Shown here: positions 1-11,232 of the stretch, piece by piece | How positions within the stretch are numbered: position 1 is the first letter of the stretch | Layout of the letters: each line of letters starts with the position of its first letter | DNA from: Fulvia fulva | Taxonomy: Eukaryota > Ascomycota > Dothideomycetes > Mycosphaerellales > Mycosphaerellaceae | Reading direction: 5' to 3' | NCBI RefSeq assembly: GCF_020509005.1 | Contig: NC_063017.1 | Coordinates: forward strand, 1,922,001 to 1,986,000 | DNA length: 64,000 nt | Translations under genes and position numbers: made by a program | The notes under the pieces: generated by a model | Seen by the model: only the letters and a program-made list of their open reading frames with translations | The model's database searches: none | What the model was told of the DNA's origin: nothing

Positions 1-159
1 CTGCATATTCTCAACACTCCCACTCAGGTCAGAAGGTCTCAAACAATCCCTTATGTAAGCTGGAGCTGCCTTACAAAGTTTTGAAACTGCTGGCTATTAA
101 GGGGCTTAGTCAGCCCATCAGCAACTATGTCCTTTATATAGCAGTAATCCACTACAATC

Positions 160-3100
160 TTCCTTTGCTACTAGAGATTCCTGATATAGTGGTATGCCAC
201 ATCAATATGCTTTGATCTGTCATGGATATAGGCATCTTTGACAAAGGTCAAAGCTGCTTGGTTGTCACCTATAAGCTTCACTGGTCTCAGCTCATCAACA
301 CTACTTTTGCTTGCCTTGATCCTAGGTTGGAATGAACACTCTTCAACCAGGTCAGGACACCTCATCTCTCTAAGGACTGCAGCAAGAAACTGTGACTGCT
401 TAGCTGCTGCATTTATGGCCATAAACTCAGCCTCTATTGTTGATATAGCAACAGACTTCTGCTTCCTACTCATCTAGGACACAGGTGATCTACAAAGGAA
501 CCACATATGTCCAAGGATTGAGACTCTGTCTGCCTTGTCCATAGTATAATCAGAATCTGAGTATCCCTAGAGAATACCTCCTCCTCTTCTATACATCAAG
601 CCCAGGTCTAGGTATGATCTTAGATATCTGGAGAGTTTCTTCAAAGCTCTAAGATGTTGCTTTGAAGGGTCAGCAACATATAAGCTGATTCTTCTAAGGG
701 GGAAAGCAAGGTCTGGCCTTGTCATTATCATTGGTCACATCTAGGTACTATTGCAACTCTGGTACTCCTGTTTGTTGCACCTCTCATCCATAGCAGCTGA
801 AGGTCTTAGATCCTTATAGCTGTCTATAGGTAAGAGTGTTAGTGTGGCCTTCTCTAGAGAGATGCCCATCTTAGTAAGGTCAGTTTGGATGTAGTGTCCT
901 TGATCAAGCTTTAAAGTACCTTGGGACCTGTTTCTTGTAATCCTCATTCTAAGGATCTTCTTAGGTTCCCCAAGATCTTTGATCTTGAACACTCTTCTAA
1001 ATTCAGCCTTGAACCACTAAGCATCTGACAGCTTTAGAGCTATAATGGGGATGTCATCTATATAGGTGAGGACTATGATGTCTCTTCCTCTGTGGATGAG
1101 TAGGCATAGATCTACCTAGGACTGGGTGAATCTAATCTGTTCTAGCTTAGCAATACAGAGCTTGTTCCAATCTCTAGCTGCTTACTTCAGTCTATACAGG
1201 CTTCTAAGGACCTTGAAGACTATATTTAGTGGAATTTCAACACCTGGGGGTGGGATCATGTAGATGTCTTCAAGAGGGCTGCTTTCGGTGAAAGCATTGT
1301 TCACATCTACCTAGTACATCTCAAGATCTCTCTCACATACTACAGCCATGAAGACCCTAAGGGTATCATGCCTAACAGTAGGTGCAAAGGTCTCTTCAAA
1401 GTCAACACTATATTTCTGTGAAAACCCTCTTGTAACTAGTCTTGCCTTGAACTTTTCAATAGCTCTACTGATCATTCTTTTCACATCAAAAACCTACTTA
1501 GATGTAACCAGGTTTGCACCCCTCGGTGGTACAACTGGATCCAAGGTGTTGTTGCTTCCTAAGGTAATAAGTTCTTTCTGGATTGCCTCTTTTCACATAT
1601 GTCCCTAATTAGGGTCTCCCACTGCCTCCTTATAGGACTTTGGGATTGGCACTTCCTGCTGGTAGGCTATGGCCTGCCTAACAGCAGCAAATGCATGTCC
1701 CTCCACATCATTTAGGATTTCCTCAACCCAGCTCATAGTTGGATCAAGATGAAACATCTGAGCAATTAATGCCCTATGATGCTTGGCTTCATGCTTAGCA
1801 GAGCCATCATCTTCATCCCCCCTTGACCTCTTGTTGCCTACAAGCTGAGGTGGCTGTTGAGGTTGATCCTCCTGAACAAGTTCCTCTTCCTTTTCTTTTC
1901 TTGGAGTCCCCTCTACTCCAATCTTCTGGTACTCTCCAATGTCTTTTGGAGGTTGAGGAAGTTGCACAAACAGAGGCTTTGCCTAGAGCTGCTGTGGCTG
2001 CATTGATGAACTGGAGACCTGAGCAGGAGGTCTTCCAACAGGGTTTCTCTTTGGGGCTCTGCTTGACTAGTTTGTGAAGGTGATGCCAAGATCCATATCA
2101 CCTCCCTTCTCATTCTCAAACCAGTCAACTTGGCTATAGGCCTTAACAGCTCGCATGTCAGGCTCCCAGAATAGCCATTGCTTTATGGAGTTCTCATTGT
2201 AACCCACAAAAACAGCTTCTCTTCCTCTATTCATCAATTTGTCTTTTCTCAAGCCCTGAGGCTAGGATCTTAGGTCAACATAGACCACTGCTTTGCATCC
2301 CCAGACTCTAAGATGGTCAACTGATGGTACCTGGCTAGTAAAGGCTTCTTCCGGTGAAAGAGCGACACCATTAACAATTAGGCCATTCGGTAGTCTGTTC
2401 CGAACCACAGCCTGAGCAATAAGGGCCTCTGGCCAGAATTCAACTAGCATGTTTGAGTCCTTAAGCATAGCTCTGACTGTGTTCTTAGAGGCTTGAATTG
2501 ACCTTTCCATAGGCCTATTCTAAAGTGAGTTATAGGCATCAGTATTGTCCATCTGAATGCCAAACTCCTTCTCCCACTGTTTCAGCAAGGCGAGAATCTC
2601 CCTTGCACCGTCACTCCTTATTGCAGAGAGAAAGCACCTTGAGCCTTTCTCTGTCTTTATCTTCTATTCCTGCAGTGCTGCAGGAGCGTCGCTCCTGGCC
2701 TTTAAAGGGATTACCCACTTCTTACGAGAGAAGTTGTCTACAATCTCAAGCCAGTACTTGTACCCTAGTCTTGAGACTGCGCCCTGAAAAGGCCCACAGA
2801 TGTCGATAGAGACAAGGGCTAGCCTTTCTCCTTTTCGCTCTGTAGCAGGACCTTTGAACTTCCTCATGTTAGCAAGGGAACATACCTTGCAGTTATGGTG
2901 TTCAGCAGGAACAGGAGTGGGATCTTTCTTGTCAGTGACTCTGTGCAGGTTTCTTAGCAGTCCCTTGCCAAGGTATGCACATCTTCTATGCCATAGCTCC
3001 CACTGATCTTCTGACTCAGTAGCTGCTATAGCACAATCTAGCTCAATTTTAGTGGCTTGTAGCGAAGCACACCCCTGGGGCACAGCCTCAAGCTGATCAG

Positions 3101-4500
3101 ACACACTATAAATGACTGGTACACCCCCCTTTATCTTAGTCTGAACAACTGGATATCCAGAGAGGGATCTGAGGGTAAAACTGGGTGGTTAGACAGCAAA
3201 CTGATGGCTGAACTGTTTCTAAGAAACAAGGCTAACTCCAAGGCCAGGAACAAACAAAACATCCTTCAAGACAATCTGCTTCCCAGAGGAACCACCCATC
3301 ACTGCACTCCCCACATGTGTGGCATGAAGAAAGCCACCCCCAACCTTGATCCACTTCCTCCTTTGAAGAGGCTTCAGTGTCCTGAACAGTGAATCTTGGT
3401 CAGTCATGTGGGACGAAGCACAAGAGTCAAGCAATCACTCTAAGGGGTACTTGCCTTTTGCTTCCACAGTTGAATGGGCAACCTCATCAACATCATCATC
3501 CTCTGAGGGTGTTTCAGAGTCTAATGTGTCTTCCTGGGTTGCGTAAGCCCTTGCAGGCTTCTTGCTAGAGGAGGCCTTTCTTGGTTTCTGGCTCTCCTTC
3601 ATGTGCCTTGCAAGGTCTTTCATCACCACCATGACATCCCTCGGGCTTAGGGATGGGGACCTTTTCCTAGGTGGTGATGGTTGTCTCTTTGTAATAGAGG
3701 TGCCCCCTCTGTTGAGTTTGTCCTTTTTGACAGCATGTTTGGCCTTGGACAGGTGTGGGCATTCCCTAAACAGGTGATCACCATCACAGAGATGGCAGGT
3801 GATCTTGCCCTGGTACCTGTTTCTAGCAAGCATTGCTGTTTCCTTGGTGGCAACTTCCAGTCTTGATTTATGTGCCTCAAGCAGCTGAAGACAACTTTTA
3901 TATAACAGTCCTGGCTAAGCCAGGAGGGTGTTCTTGGTTTCAAGATACACCTCAGGCAAGGCTTAAAGCAGATGCTTCAGCTTTCTTGCAAGCTCCTTGT
4001 AATGAGCCTCTTCTAGGTCAACTTCAGCAATCCTTCTTACAAGGTTGCCAAGATGAACCCAGGCTTGCCTAATGGTCATGTCCTCTGTCATTTTGAAGTT
4101 GATCAATTCTTGAACAACTGCTATAGTATGTGCAGCATGAACCTTGCTGTACTTTGCCCTCATCTTGAGCCAGATTTCCCCGGCTTGTCTATCTCTAACA
4201 CCTCATCTTGGTCATCTTGTGAAAGGCAGATAAAGATCTCATACCTTGCCTTTGTATTGGCCTTCCTGCTAGCTGGGCTGAATCTTGATTCTTCAATCCT
4301 ATAGGACGAAGAGGCTAATGACTCGGATGGTGTTGAGGAGCTAGGGGTACTAGATAGTGGATGGCTTCCATCCACAACCCAAAGCACATCTTGGGACTCA
4401 AGATGATCTTGTATCAAGGAGAACCACGTTCTCCAGTTGTCCTTAGCAAGGATAGGCGCTGCCCTCCTTCTCCTAAGGTTGCTGTGTCTAGATCCAGTCT
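160..4500 (-). pseudogene. copia Gag-Pol polyprotein, broken by stops
   Basis: Gag N-terminal domain (DNWRTWF...VLWVVDG) lies at about 4340-4470 and the UBN2-like Gag core at 3963-4163. A zinc knuckle CHLCDGDHLFREC (CX2CX3HX4C) is at about 3750-3800. The aspartic protease region has LDSCASSHMTD at about 3400-3434. GAG-pre-integrase and the first integrase Asp (SIDICGPF) lie in 2664-3104, SDGAR at about 2600-2620, and the third acidic residue in NRPMERSI at about 2500. The RT motif YIDDI is at about 1050-1066, the RT end (KIKDLGEPKKIL) at 950-990, and RNase H (AISTIEAEFMA, DNQAALTF) at 171-473. Stops interrupt the frame, several of them TAG where Trp or Gln is expected, for example just before the RNase H segment and before NRPMERSI. 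The catalytic residues seen are otherwise intact. Confidence 0.88.
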
Positions 4501-4940
4501 CGGACTCTATGCTTTTATATATGTAGCAGATTGGCTGCCTATAGGTCGAAGGTGTTCGGTCGTACGCAATGTCGAGGGAATAAGTCGATTCGCGCGTTTG
4601 AGGGCGGAGAGAATGGCTCTCTACCAGAACGAAGGAAAGTCGGTCGTAAGGATTGAGGGTTTCTAAGACACTGCGGCTCTCTCAGATGGAACAGTTAGTT
4701 AGTAAGGACAACGCGATGTCCTAAGAGCAACTCTTCCTAGTAGGCTCGCCTACCTGTCTGAGGTATTAGCACAGGCTCCTCACACGGAGTCTAACAGTGC
4801 CTCACTAGGCTCTTTCACGTCTTATATGTACCTACAGCGCGGCTATAGCTTCCTATACAAGGCGGGTACGGCCTCCAGTCTACCTTCCTTTTGTTCTAAA
4901 GAGGAATAACTCCAATACGACTTTATCGAGTGTGAAACAC

Positions 4941-4967
4941 CGAGTTGCTAACTCGGGCTCATAACCT
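4941..4967 (-). other. copia primer-binding site, initiator-tRNA anticodon arm
   Basis: Directly inside the LTR the element strand reads GGTTATGAGCCC. This is complementary to GGGCUCAUAACC, the anticodon stem-loop of initiator methionine tRNA, with anticodon CAU in the middle. It fits priming by a cleaved 5' half of tRNA-iMet, as known for Drosophila copia. Complementarity to the rest of the tRNA half was not verified. Confidence 0.65.
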
Positions 4968-5248
4968 GTTAAACAGGTACGAGTTGCGTAGTAGTGGAAG
5001 GCGGTGAATTATATAAGACGACGAAGAAGGACCTAGCTGGATAGCGTGTATCTATATACAAGTATCGTAGGTGTGATGGTGTAGGTGATATTAAGGATAC
5101 AGGTGTCTAGATGTTTCCTAGCCCGGGGCTACGACATATTGGTCACGTGCTTAGGCACGTGCTTGGTCACGTGATCATTGATCACGTGACTAGGTACGGG
5201 TCCACTAGACCTATATATCTTGCTATACTAGCCTGTACATTCTTAACA
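4968..5248 (-). repeat. 5' LTR of the copia element
   Basis: On the minus strand the segment starts TGTTAAGA at 5248 and ends TGTTTAACA at 4968, so it has TG...CA ends and a TGTTAA/TTAACA terminal inverted repeat, 281 bp long. It directly precedes the primer-binding site and Gag. The sequence is poorer in CpA/TpG than the coding region. The partner LTR is outside the window, so neither LTR identity nor the target duplication can be checked. Confidence 0.8.
5141..5190. promoter_or_regulatory. cluster of four CACGTG palindromes in the LTR U3
   Basis: CACGTG occurs at 5144, 5156, 5168 and 5183. The last two sit in a perfect inverted repeat: arm GTCACGTGATCA at 5166-5177, one base, and its reverse complement at 5179-5190. 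CACGTG is the E-box core bound by fungal bHLH factors of the Cbf1/Pho4 type. A role in element transcription is inferred from the position near the LTR start. Confidence 0.6.
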
Positions 5249-5259
5249 TATCTAAACAA

Positions 5260-5660
5260 ATCACTATTACTAAGTCCTTAATAGAGGCTAAGCTACTCGG
5301 GCTTTTATAAGCTACCTTAGAGCTTATATAGTAGGAACGAGTTTTCGCTAAGATATACCTTTAGTTTAATTAGCGTACCTACTTATACTACGACAATACG
5401 TAGACTATCCACCTTATTAACTAATAAGGGTAAAAGCTTAATATAAAGCTACGCTACGTCAATATCTACTACTACTAGCTCTAATAGCGAGACTAGCGCG
5501 GAGATATTAAGATTAAGTATCTTAGTACTAACGATATATCTATAGACGGGCTAACTAAGCTACTTCTACTATAGAAGTATAAGTACTTCGTTAAGCTACT
5601 TAATATAGCTAAGGAAGGCGTAGACCTACGTACCTTAGTACCCTCTATAGCCGTATTAGG
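5260..5660 (+). pseudogene. Decayed copia RNase H C-terminal tail
   Basis: Read on the plus strand with stops ignored, the sequence gives DNT-TIHLIN, KLRYVNIYYY, KYLSTNDIS and DGLTKLL in this order, followed by KYFVKLL. This is the classic end of a copia RNase H (DNQ..I.L, RHVDI..H, ADGLTK). There are many TAG/TAA codons, so it is heavily RIP-mutated. It is on the opposite strand to the copia at 1-5248 and is therefore a separate, older insertion into which that element's LTR end abuts. Confidence 0.75.
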
Positions 5661-6062
5661 AGGTAACGGGCTAATAGACGCCTAAGAAGCCCGTAGTAGC
5701 GGCCTTACCTTATCTTGAAACGAATACCGAACGGCTTTATCTTTACGGACACCTCTCTAGAAGCGCTAGTAGGCGCAAAACACGGCTACTAGTAGCTACT
5801 AATACTATAGACAATAACGAAGCTAGGGCAAAGTATCTACTATTTACCGGTACGGCCCTAGTACTATTATTAATAGGTGTTTCTCGGACTCCTATTAGCT
5901 AATATTATAAGGGCGAGAAACACCCCTATTACTAGTAGTAGCGTACGCGCGCGTAATAAAAGTAGCGCGTCTTATTAGAACGCGAGAAACGCCTCTAACC
6001 TACTACTAGTAATAATACTACTACCTTATTACTATATTATCCGCTACTTTTATACCTTATAT
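5661..6062. other. No gene; RIP-type DNA with a hairpin
   Basis: No coding signal is seen. The sequence is rich in TA steps. An imperfect inverted repeat (GTGTTTCTCG ... CGAGAAACAC) lies at about 5877-5926 with a loop of about 27 bases, possibly the remnant of a small inverted-repeat element. Confidence 0.5.
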
Positions 6063-8467
6063 ATAGATAGATAGATAGATTTATTATTTCCCTATTCTAG
6101 GACCCTATTCGGTCTATATAGATATATATCTATTATTATATATAAAGGGAAACCCGAATAGGTAAAAAACTATTCCCGCCCCCGACTTCTCCCTATCTAG
6201 ATTAGCTTTCCCTCTAAGCGTACGTAGTCTATATTACTACCCCGTTAGCCCCCGCTCCTAGCCGGTCTCGTCGCGCTATACCGTATCCTCTCTTCCTATA
6301 CTACTCCTACTAGGCGGTACTGTTCTAGCTAGCCCTTCTCTAGTATCTAGTTCGTAATACGTCGTAGGTCCTTAGCGTTGTTAAGAAGTGCCCTAATCGT
6401 CCGGTTCCTCGCCTTTGCTATCTACTCCCCCCTTCCTAGCGACCACCTCGGATAGACGAGGAGTACGTACCGTACGTTCTAGGAGCGATAGCCGTAGGGG
6501 TAGCTAGTATTCGTATATCCTAGAACCTTCCTCTATAATAGGTACCCCTAGAGGCCGATGTGTTCGCTTCGTAGTTAGGTTACTATACTACTCTATACCC
6601 TCGTAAGGCGGTAGTAGATAAGCTTCGGGGGGTGCTTAACCGCGGATTTCGTAGCTAATCATTCCTTAGGTTGTCCCGCTAGCTAAGGGCGTCCACTATA
6701 CCCTACACCCTAGTTGTTCCACCTCTCTTTCTATAGTTGCTCTATAAACGGCTTCTTACCTTCCTACCGTATTGCTAGCTATTCGTCCCTTACCCGGTAG
6801 TTCGGCTCGTTTCCGGGTCGAATGCCCTTATACGCTAGTACTAATTCGCGGGCCCTTACGGCTATACTAGCGATAACCTTCTATACTAGGTACTATACCG
6901 ACTTGCCTAAGTAGGAGGTCCGTAGTCCCTAGATATATAGGTCGATCGGCGGTATAGCGGTCTCGTACTTAAGTATCCTTATTAGTATCGACTTATATAC
7001 CCCGGTAACCTTCCTTAGGCATTAGTTTTAGATCTTCGCTAGCGGCGCGACGAGTCCCTTCGATAGGTAGGCCCTCTTACCTAAGGACTATACTTAGCTA
7101 CTATAGGTAAGGACTAGCCGTATAATAGCCGTATATAGAAGTCGTAACTACCGGAAGTCCGCCCCCTATATAGACGTAGTAAGCCTCTAGTATAATACTA
7201 TATTCTGTTTAGCTTTCCGTAATATTGCCTATACGTACTTCCTCTACCGTAGCGCCGGGTCTACCTATAGTCCGAGGATCCTAAGCTAATTTACCGGGTT
7301 AGTAGTATACCCCTATATCTAGATAGAAGCTTATATATTATAGAACCGTAGCCGGCGCGTAAAGTGTATTAGATTGTACTTTTCTAGGGCAAACCGAGCC
7401 CCGTACCTCCTAGCCTAGTCCTCGTAGATCTTGTACTTCTCTTCTAGTAGCCTATAGTTCTCCTTAGTCGAGGAAGACTACGCTAGGATGTTTATATCGT
7501 CTACGAAGCCGCTCGTAGCGGTGTTCTAGGATTCTAGGGCTAGGAGTAGCGTCGCTATAAAGAAGAGGAACAGAATAGGTACTAGCGTTAAGCCTTACGG
7601 GATTCTAGTATAGACTACTTAAAATAGGCTTCTATACTAGCCGACTAGGATCGACGTACTACGGTTTTAGAGGTAGGACCGTACGAAGTTAACAAGCTAC
7701 TTAGGGAGTCCTTTCGACCTTAGGATATAGAGTAGCCGCGGGTATAACACGTAGTCGAAGGCTCCCGATATGTCTAGGCTAAGTAAGGAAGCCACCTTGT
7801 CCCTATTCTTATACTAGATAGCCTTTACCTAAGAGGTAATAAGTTCTATCGCGGATAGCGTCGATTGCTATAGGCGCGTACCTATCAAGGTGTCCGGGAG
7901 TAGGGAGTATTCCTCTACCGCCTCGGAGAGTCTCGTTATAACTAGCTTCTTAAGCGCCTTCCTAAGAGTGTTAAGGAGCGTAATTAGGCGGTACGACTTT
8001 ACCTACGTATAGTCTTCCTTTTACGGCTTACGTAGGACTACTATCGTCGATTATTTAAATACTATCGGGTAGTATCCGGTCTATAGACAGGCGTTAAAGA
8101 TCGCTATAACTGCTAGGGCTAGTTAATCTCTATACTTCTTTAGTAGCTCGTTTAGAATCCTATCCGGCCCCGGGCTTTCTTCGCCGGTAACTTCCTTAGT
8201 ATAGCGGCAACTTCTCCCTCGGACACCTCCTATTAGACCGCGATGCTAGGGGCTAGGGGAGTAGAGCTGTTTATGTCGCTTAGATTAGCCTCGACTAGGG
8301 GCGGGAAGAACTTGCTAGCTAGTAGACGCGCCTTGGCCTCGGGGTCGCTAACCGGGCTACTAGGCGATTATAGCGCTAGGATAGAGAAGGAGGGGCCCTA
8401 TATAGGGTCCTGTCGGGCCCATTTTGCTAGCTTCTATATCCTCGCTAGCTTGCCGGCGATTTCTTCT
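6063..8467 (-). mobile_element. LINE copy A (Tad-like), 3' part, RIP-mutated
   Basis: The 3' tail is the GATA-type repeat at 6063-6081. The minus strand carries RT segments with stops: a region matching PILFLFFIA at about 7560-7600 and FVDDINILA at about 7485-7512, which is the RT catalytic loop. RT N-terminal and linker sequence (KARLLASKFFPP) is at about 8280-8330. It aligns by eye with copies C and D. The 5' continuation is cut at 8467 by the tail of copy B, and no sequence clearly continuing copy A was found on the far side. Confidence 0.75.
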
Positions 8468-8668
8468 ACTATAGATAGATAGATAATTCATTTACCCGTT
8501 GTAGTGCCCTCCGGCCTATACGGGTTTATGTCTATATATGTTACTGCATAAGGTAGGAAACCTATTCCTAGGTAAAAACCTCCTCTCCTTCTCTAATAGC
8601 TTCCTTGCCATGAGTTCTCAGTTTTCCTTCCATTAGGGTGCACTAGTGTCATGGTGGTTAGCCTCTGA

Positions 8669-10153
8669 CTACCTTGTCTGCAACCCTAGAGTTGTCCCCC
8701 TCTTCCTGCTCTCCTCCTCCTTCTTTCTCTCCTCAATACATCTCTCTGTTTCCCTAGTAAGAGAGAACTGCTCCAAAAATCCTTGGTGGATGATCCACCT
8801 TGTAATTCTCTGGAGGTCTCCCTTATTGCTGATCATGGCTTGGAAGTTTCTGTTCCTTGCCCTTGCCCTCCATTCACCTCTCCCTGTACTCCATTCTTTG
8901 CAAACCAGAAGTCTATGTTCGACATTCTGGGACAGGTAGCCGCATGGGCAACTCTTGTCTTCGATACCTGGGACTTTTCTCTGATGCAGGTATGCCCTGA
9001 CTCCGATGTGTTCAGAGCGGATTTGCATTGCTATGCTTGCTTCTGACCTGGTCAGGTCTGAGTACAGTAGGTAGTTGTGGCTACCAAACTGTTGGAGTGC
9101 CTTTGGGGTTCCCGGCCTCTGTGGGGTTCTTGTCCATTCAGTCTTCCAGAGGAGTCCTGCCATCCTTTCAGCTAGAGACTGTTGCTTCTTCCCTTGGCTG
9201 GCTGCTGATCCTCTCCCTTGAGCCCTTCTGTCCTGTTCCTGCTGAGCTAGGTGCAGCTGTTCTGTTAGTTCTTTGAACTTCTGCAGGTCCTGCTGCTTCT
9301 GTGGGGCTGGATTGGGTCTTGCTTGTCTGTGCCTTCTTGTGCACTGGCTCCTGATTTTGTTGACTGCCTTCTGGATTACTAGCTGGGCTGGGTATGCAGA
9401 CGTCTTTCCTGCATACTGGTATCTCAACCCTTGAAGGTAGAGCTTGGCTGGTGGGGAGCCAGACTCCATTTCGACCACCCTTGTTGGAGTTGACTTGTAT
9501 GCTCCAAGCACCTTTTTCAGACAGGAGGCTTGGGCTCTGCTGATGGGATCTGCAATTCTCTTTGGGATCTTGTCTTGGGCTGACCAGATCTGGGCTCCAT
9601 ATAGCATGGCTGGCTTCACAATGGCCTTGTACATAACCTTTGCTTTCGCAAATGTGGCTCCCCATATGGAGGCTGTAAGCCTGTCAATTGATTGCCTGTT
9701 GTTGTCTGCTCTTGCCTGTGCTTTCTTGACCTGTGGTCCCCAGCTGAGCTTTGGATCCATCCATATTCCTAGCACCCTTAATTCACTTGAGGGTTCTGTT
9801 GTGTGTCCCTGAATAGTGATTGGGGCTTGCATATTATGTCTGTTTCTGGCTCTACTGAAGTGGATGAGTTGATACTTCTCTGGGGCAAATCTGGCTCCAT
9901 GTTTCCTGGCCCATTCCTCACATTCCTTGTGTTTCTTCTGCAAGATTCTGCAGTTCTCTTCTGTGCTGTCTGACCAGGCTAGGATGTTTGTGTCATCTAC
10001 AAACCCTGAGGCTGATGTGTTTCTGGAGTTTAGCTTTGCTGGCAGGTCTGCCATAAAGAGGAGAAACAGGATTGGAGACATTGTTGATCCCTGTGGGATT
10101 CCTGTCTCTGTAGGCATGCTGTCAGATTTGTATCTGCCCAGTCTTAGTCTTGT
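8669..10153 (-). pseudogene. 5'-truncated LINE ORF2, open for 482+ codons
   Basis: This is an uninterrupted minus-strand reading frame with first Met at 10117. It contains the RT motifs PQGSTMSPILFLLF and FVDDTNILA (catalytic Asp pair), the thumb, a region rich in Gln and Arg, and a C-terminal cysteine-histidine knuckle CPCGYLSQNVEHRLLVC. The APE endonuclease and RT fingers are missing, so it is the 3' half of a Tad-type ORF2. Unlike every neighbour it has no RIP stops and is rich in CpA/TpG. It is a distinct subfamily from copies C and D, because the encoded residues differ at many positions. It is a dead fragment by truncation rather than by mutation. Confidence 0.8.
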
Positions 10154-11232
10154 GCAAGGAAGGAATCGTATTTAGCAAGCTAGCTACGAGATAAGGTGAC
10201 AAGTCTTAACCGCGCTTTCCCACTCATCTAGTACCACCGTGTAGCCTCGTTTCGAGAGGTTAGCCCGGAGCAAAAGCTTCCCTCTACGCCCTCCCTCCCT
10301 GTTTGCTCCTTAAGCCAATATCCACCTCTATAGGCCTAAGCCCTTTAGTGCTCTCTATTGACCGACATGCGCATCCGTCCTCTCGGGCTATACAGACAGT
10401 ATTAGCCGTCGCTGCTAGTATACACCACGCCCTAGGTTTTAACGCCCTTCGCGTTACCGTAGCCTATCTCTAGAAAGCGGCCGTCTATACCTCGTAGGTT
10501 TGCTCGGGGCACACACTACGCCGGGTAGCGTACTCCTTACGTTTCCACCTACTAACTAATATAAAGTTCCTTATTACCCTACCCTCGATCCTCCCCGATT
10601 ATAGAACTAATCCACTTATATTATACGTCTTTTCCCCGTCCTAACAGCCGTCTTTTCCTTGCTTAGGCTATCGTCTTTTCCTCGTCGCAATCTACTATAT
10701 CAGACTAGGCACGTTGTGTAGCGGGATAGGCAGTGCCTTAGGCAAAACCCTCGTTCCTATACCGGGTGTTTAATAGGCCCTTATAGGCTTCGTCGCGTGT
10801 CTACCTACCTACCGTATTGCCCGCTAGCAAACACTAGATTGTTTCGTAGTCCGCTCGACGCCGTCGTATAGTCCGCTTAGTTGTTGTTCTATAGTCCGCT
10901 CGTCTAATATTCGTCGCTTAGCCCGCTCGGTTTACGGTCTCCGGAGGTAAAAATTCTATACTTATACTAGAGGTGTCCTGTCGAGCGTATAGGCTACGGT
11001 TCCGCGCCCTTCTTATACGTAGAAAGAAGAGGGACTCGCTCCCGACACGAGTATACGCTCGTCGGATAGTTTTTATACCCGTTTTACTAGTAGTCCTCTA
11101 TTCGCCGCGGCTTCGCCTACGTTGCTCGCCCGTCGCGCCTACGACGCTCTAGCGTGAGAATACTTAGCTCTCTCGTAGTAAGACGAGAGGTTCGTAGCCG
11201 ACACTACGTATAGGTAATTCTCGTCGTCGACC
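10154..11232 (-). repeat. 1,079-bp chimera module, copy 1
   Basis: This segment is a near-identical direct repeat of 17599-18677. It has the same length and differs mainly by C/T and G/A transitions. Both copies begin at GCAAGGAAGGAATCG directly against LINE sequence and end with GTCGACC. The minus strand at its right end continues the Gag-like frame (DDENYLYVVSATNLSS...). It has no LTR-type ends. Confidence 0.85.

Larger units (their letters stand above)
1..5248 (-). mobile_element. Ty1/copia LTR retrotransposon, 3' end off window
   Basis: The element reads right to left. Its 5' LTR is at 4968-5248, followed by a tRNA primer-binding site and then Gag, protease, integrase, reverse transcriptase and RNase H in copia order. 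The RNase H end is at about 170; the polypurine tract and 3' LTR must lie left of the window. The coding part keeps many CpA/TpG steps and clear motifs, with a modest number of stops, so it looks younger or less RIP-mutated than the LINE and gypsy copies to its right. The order protease-integrase-RT-RNase H separates copia from gypsy. It is not expected to be active, because the frame is broken. Confidence 0.9.
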
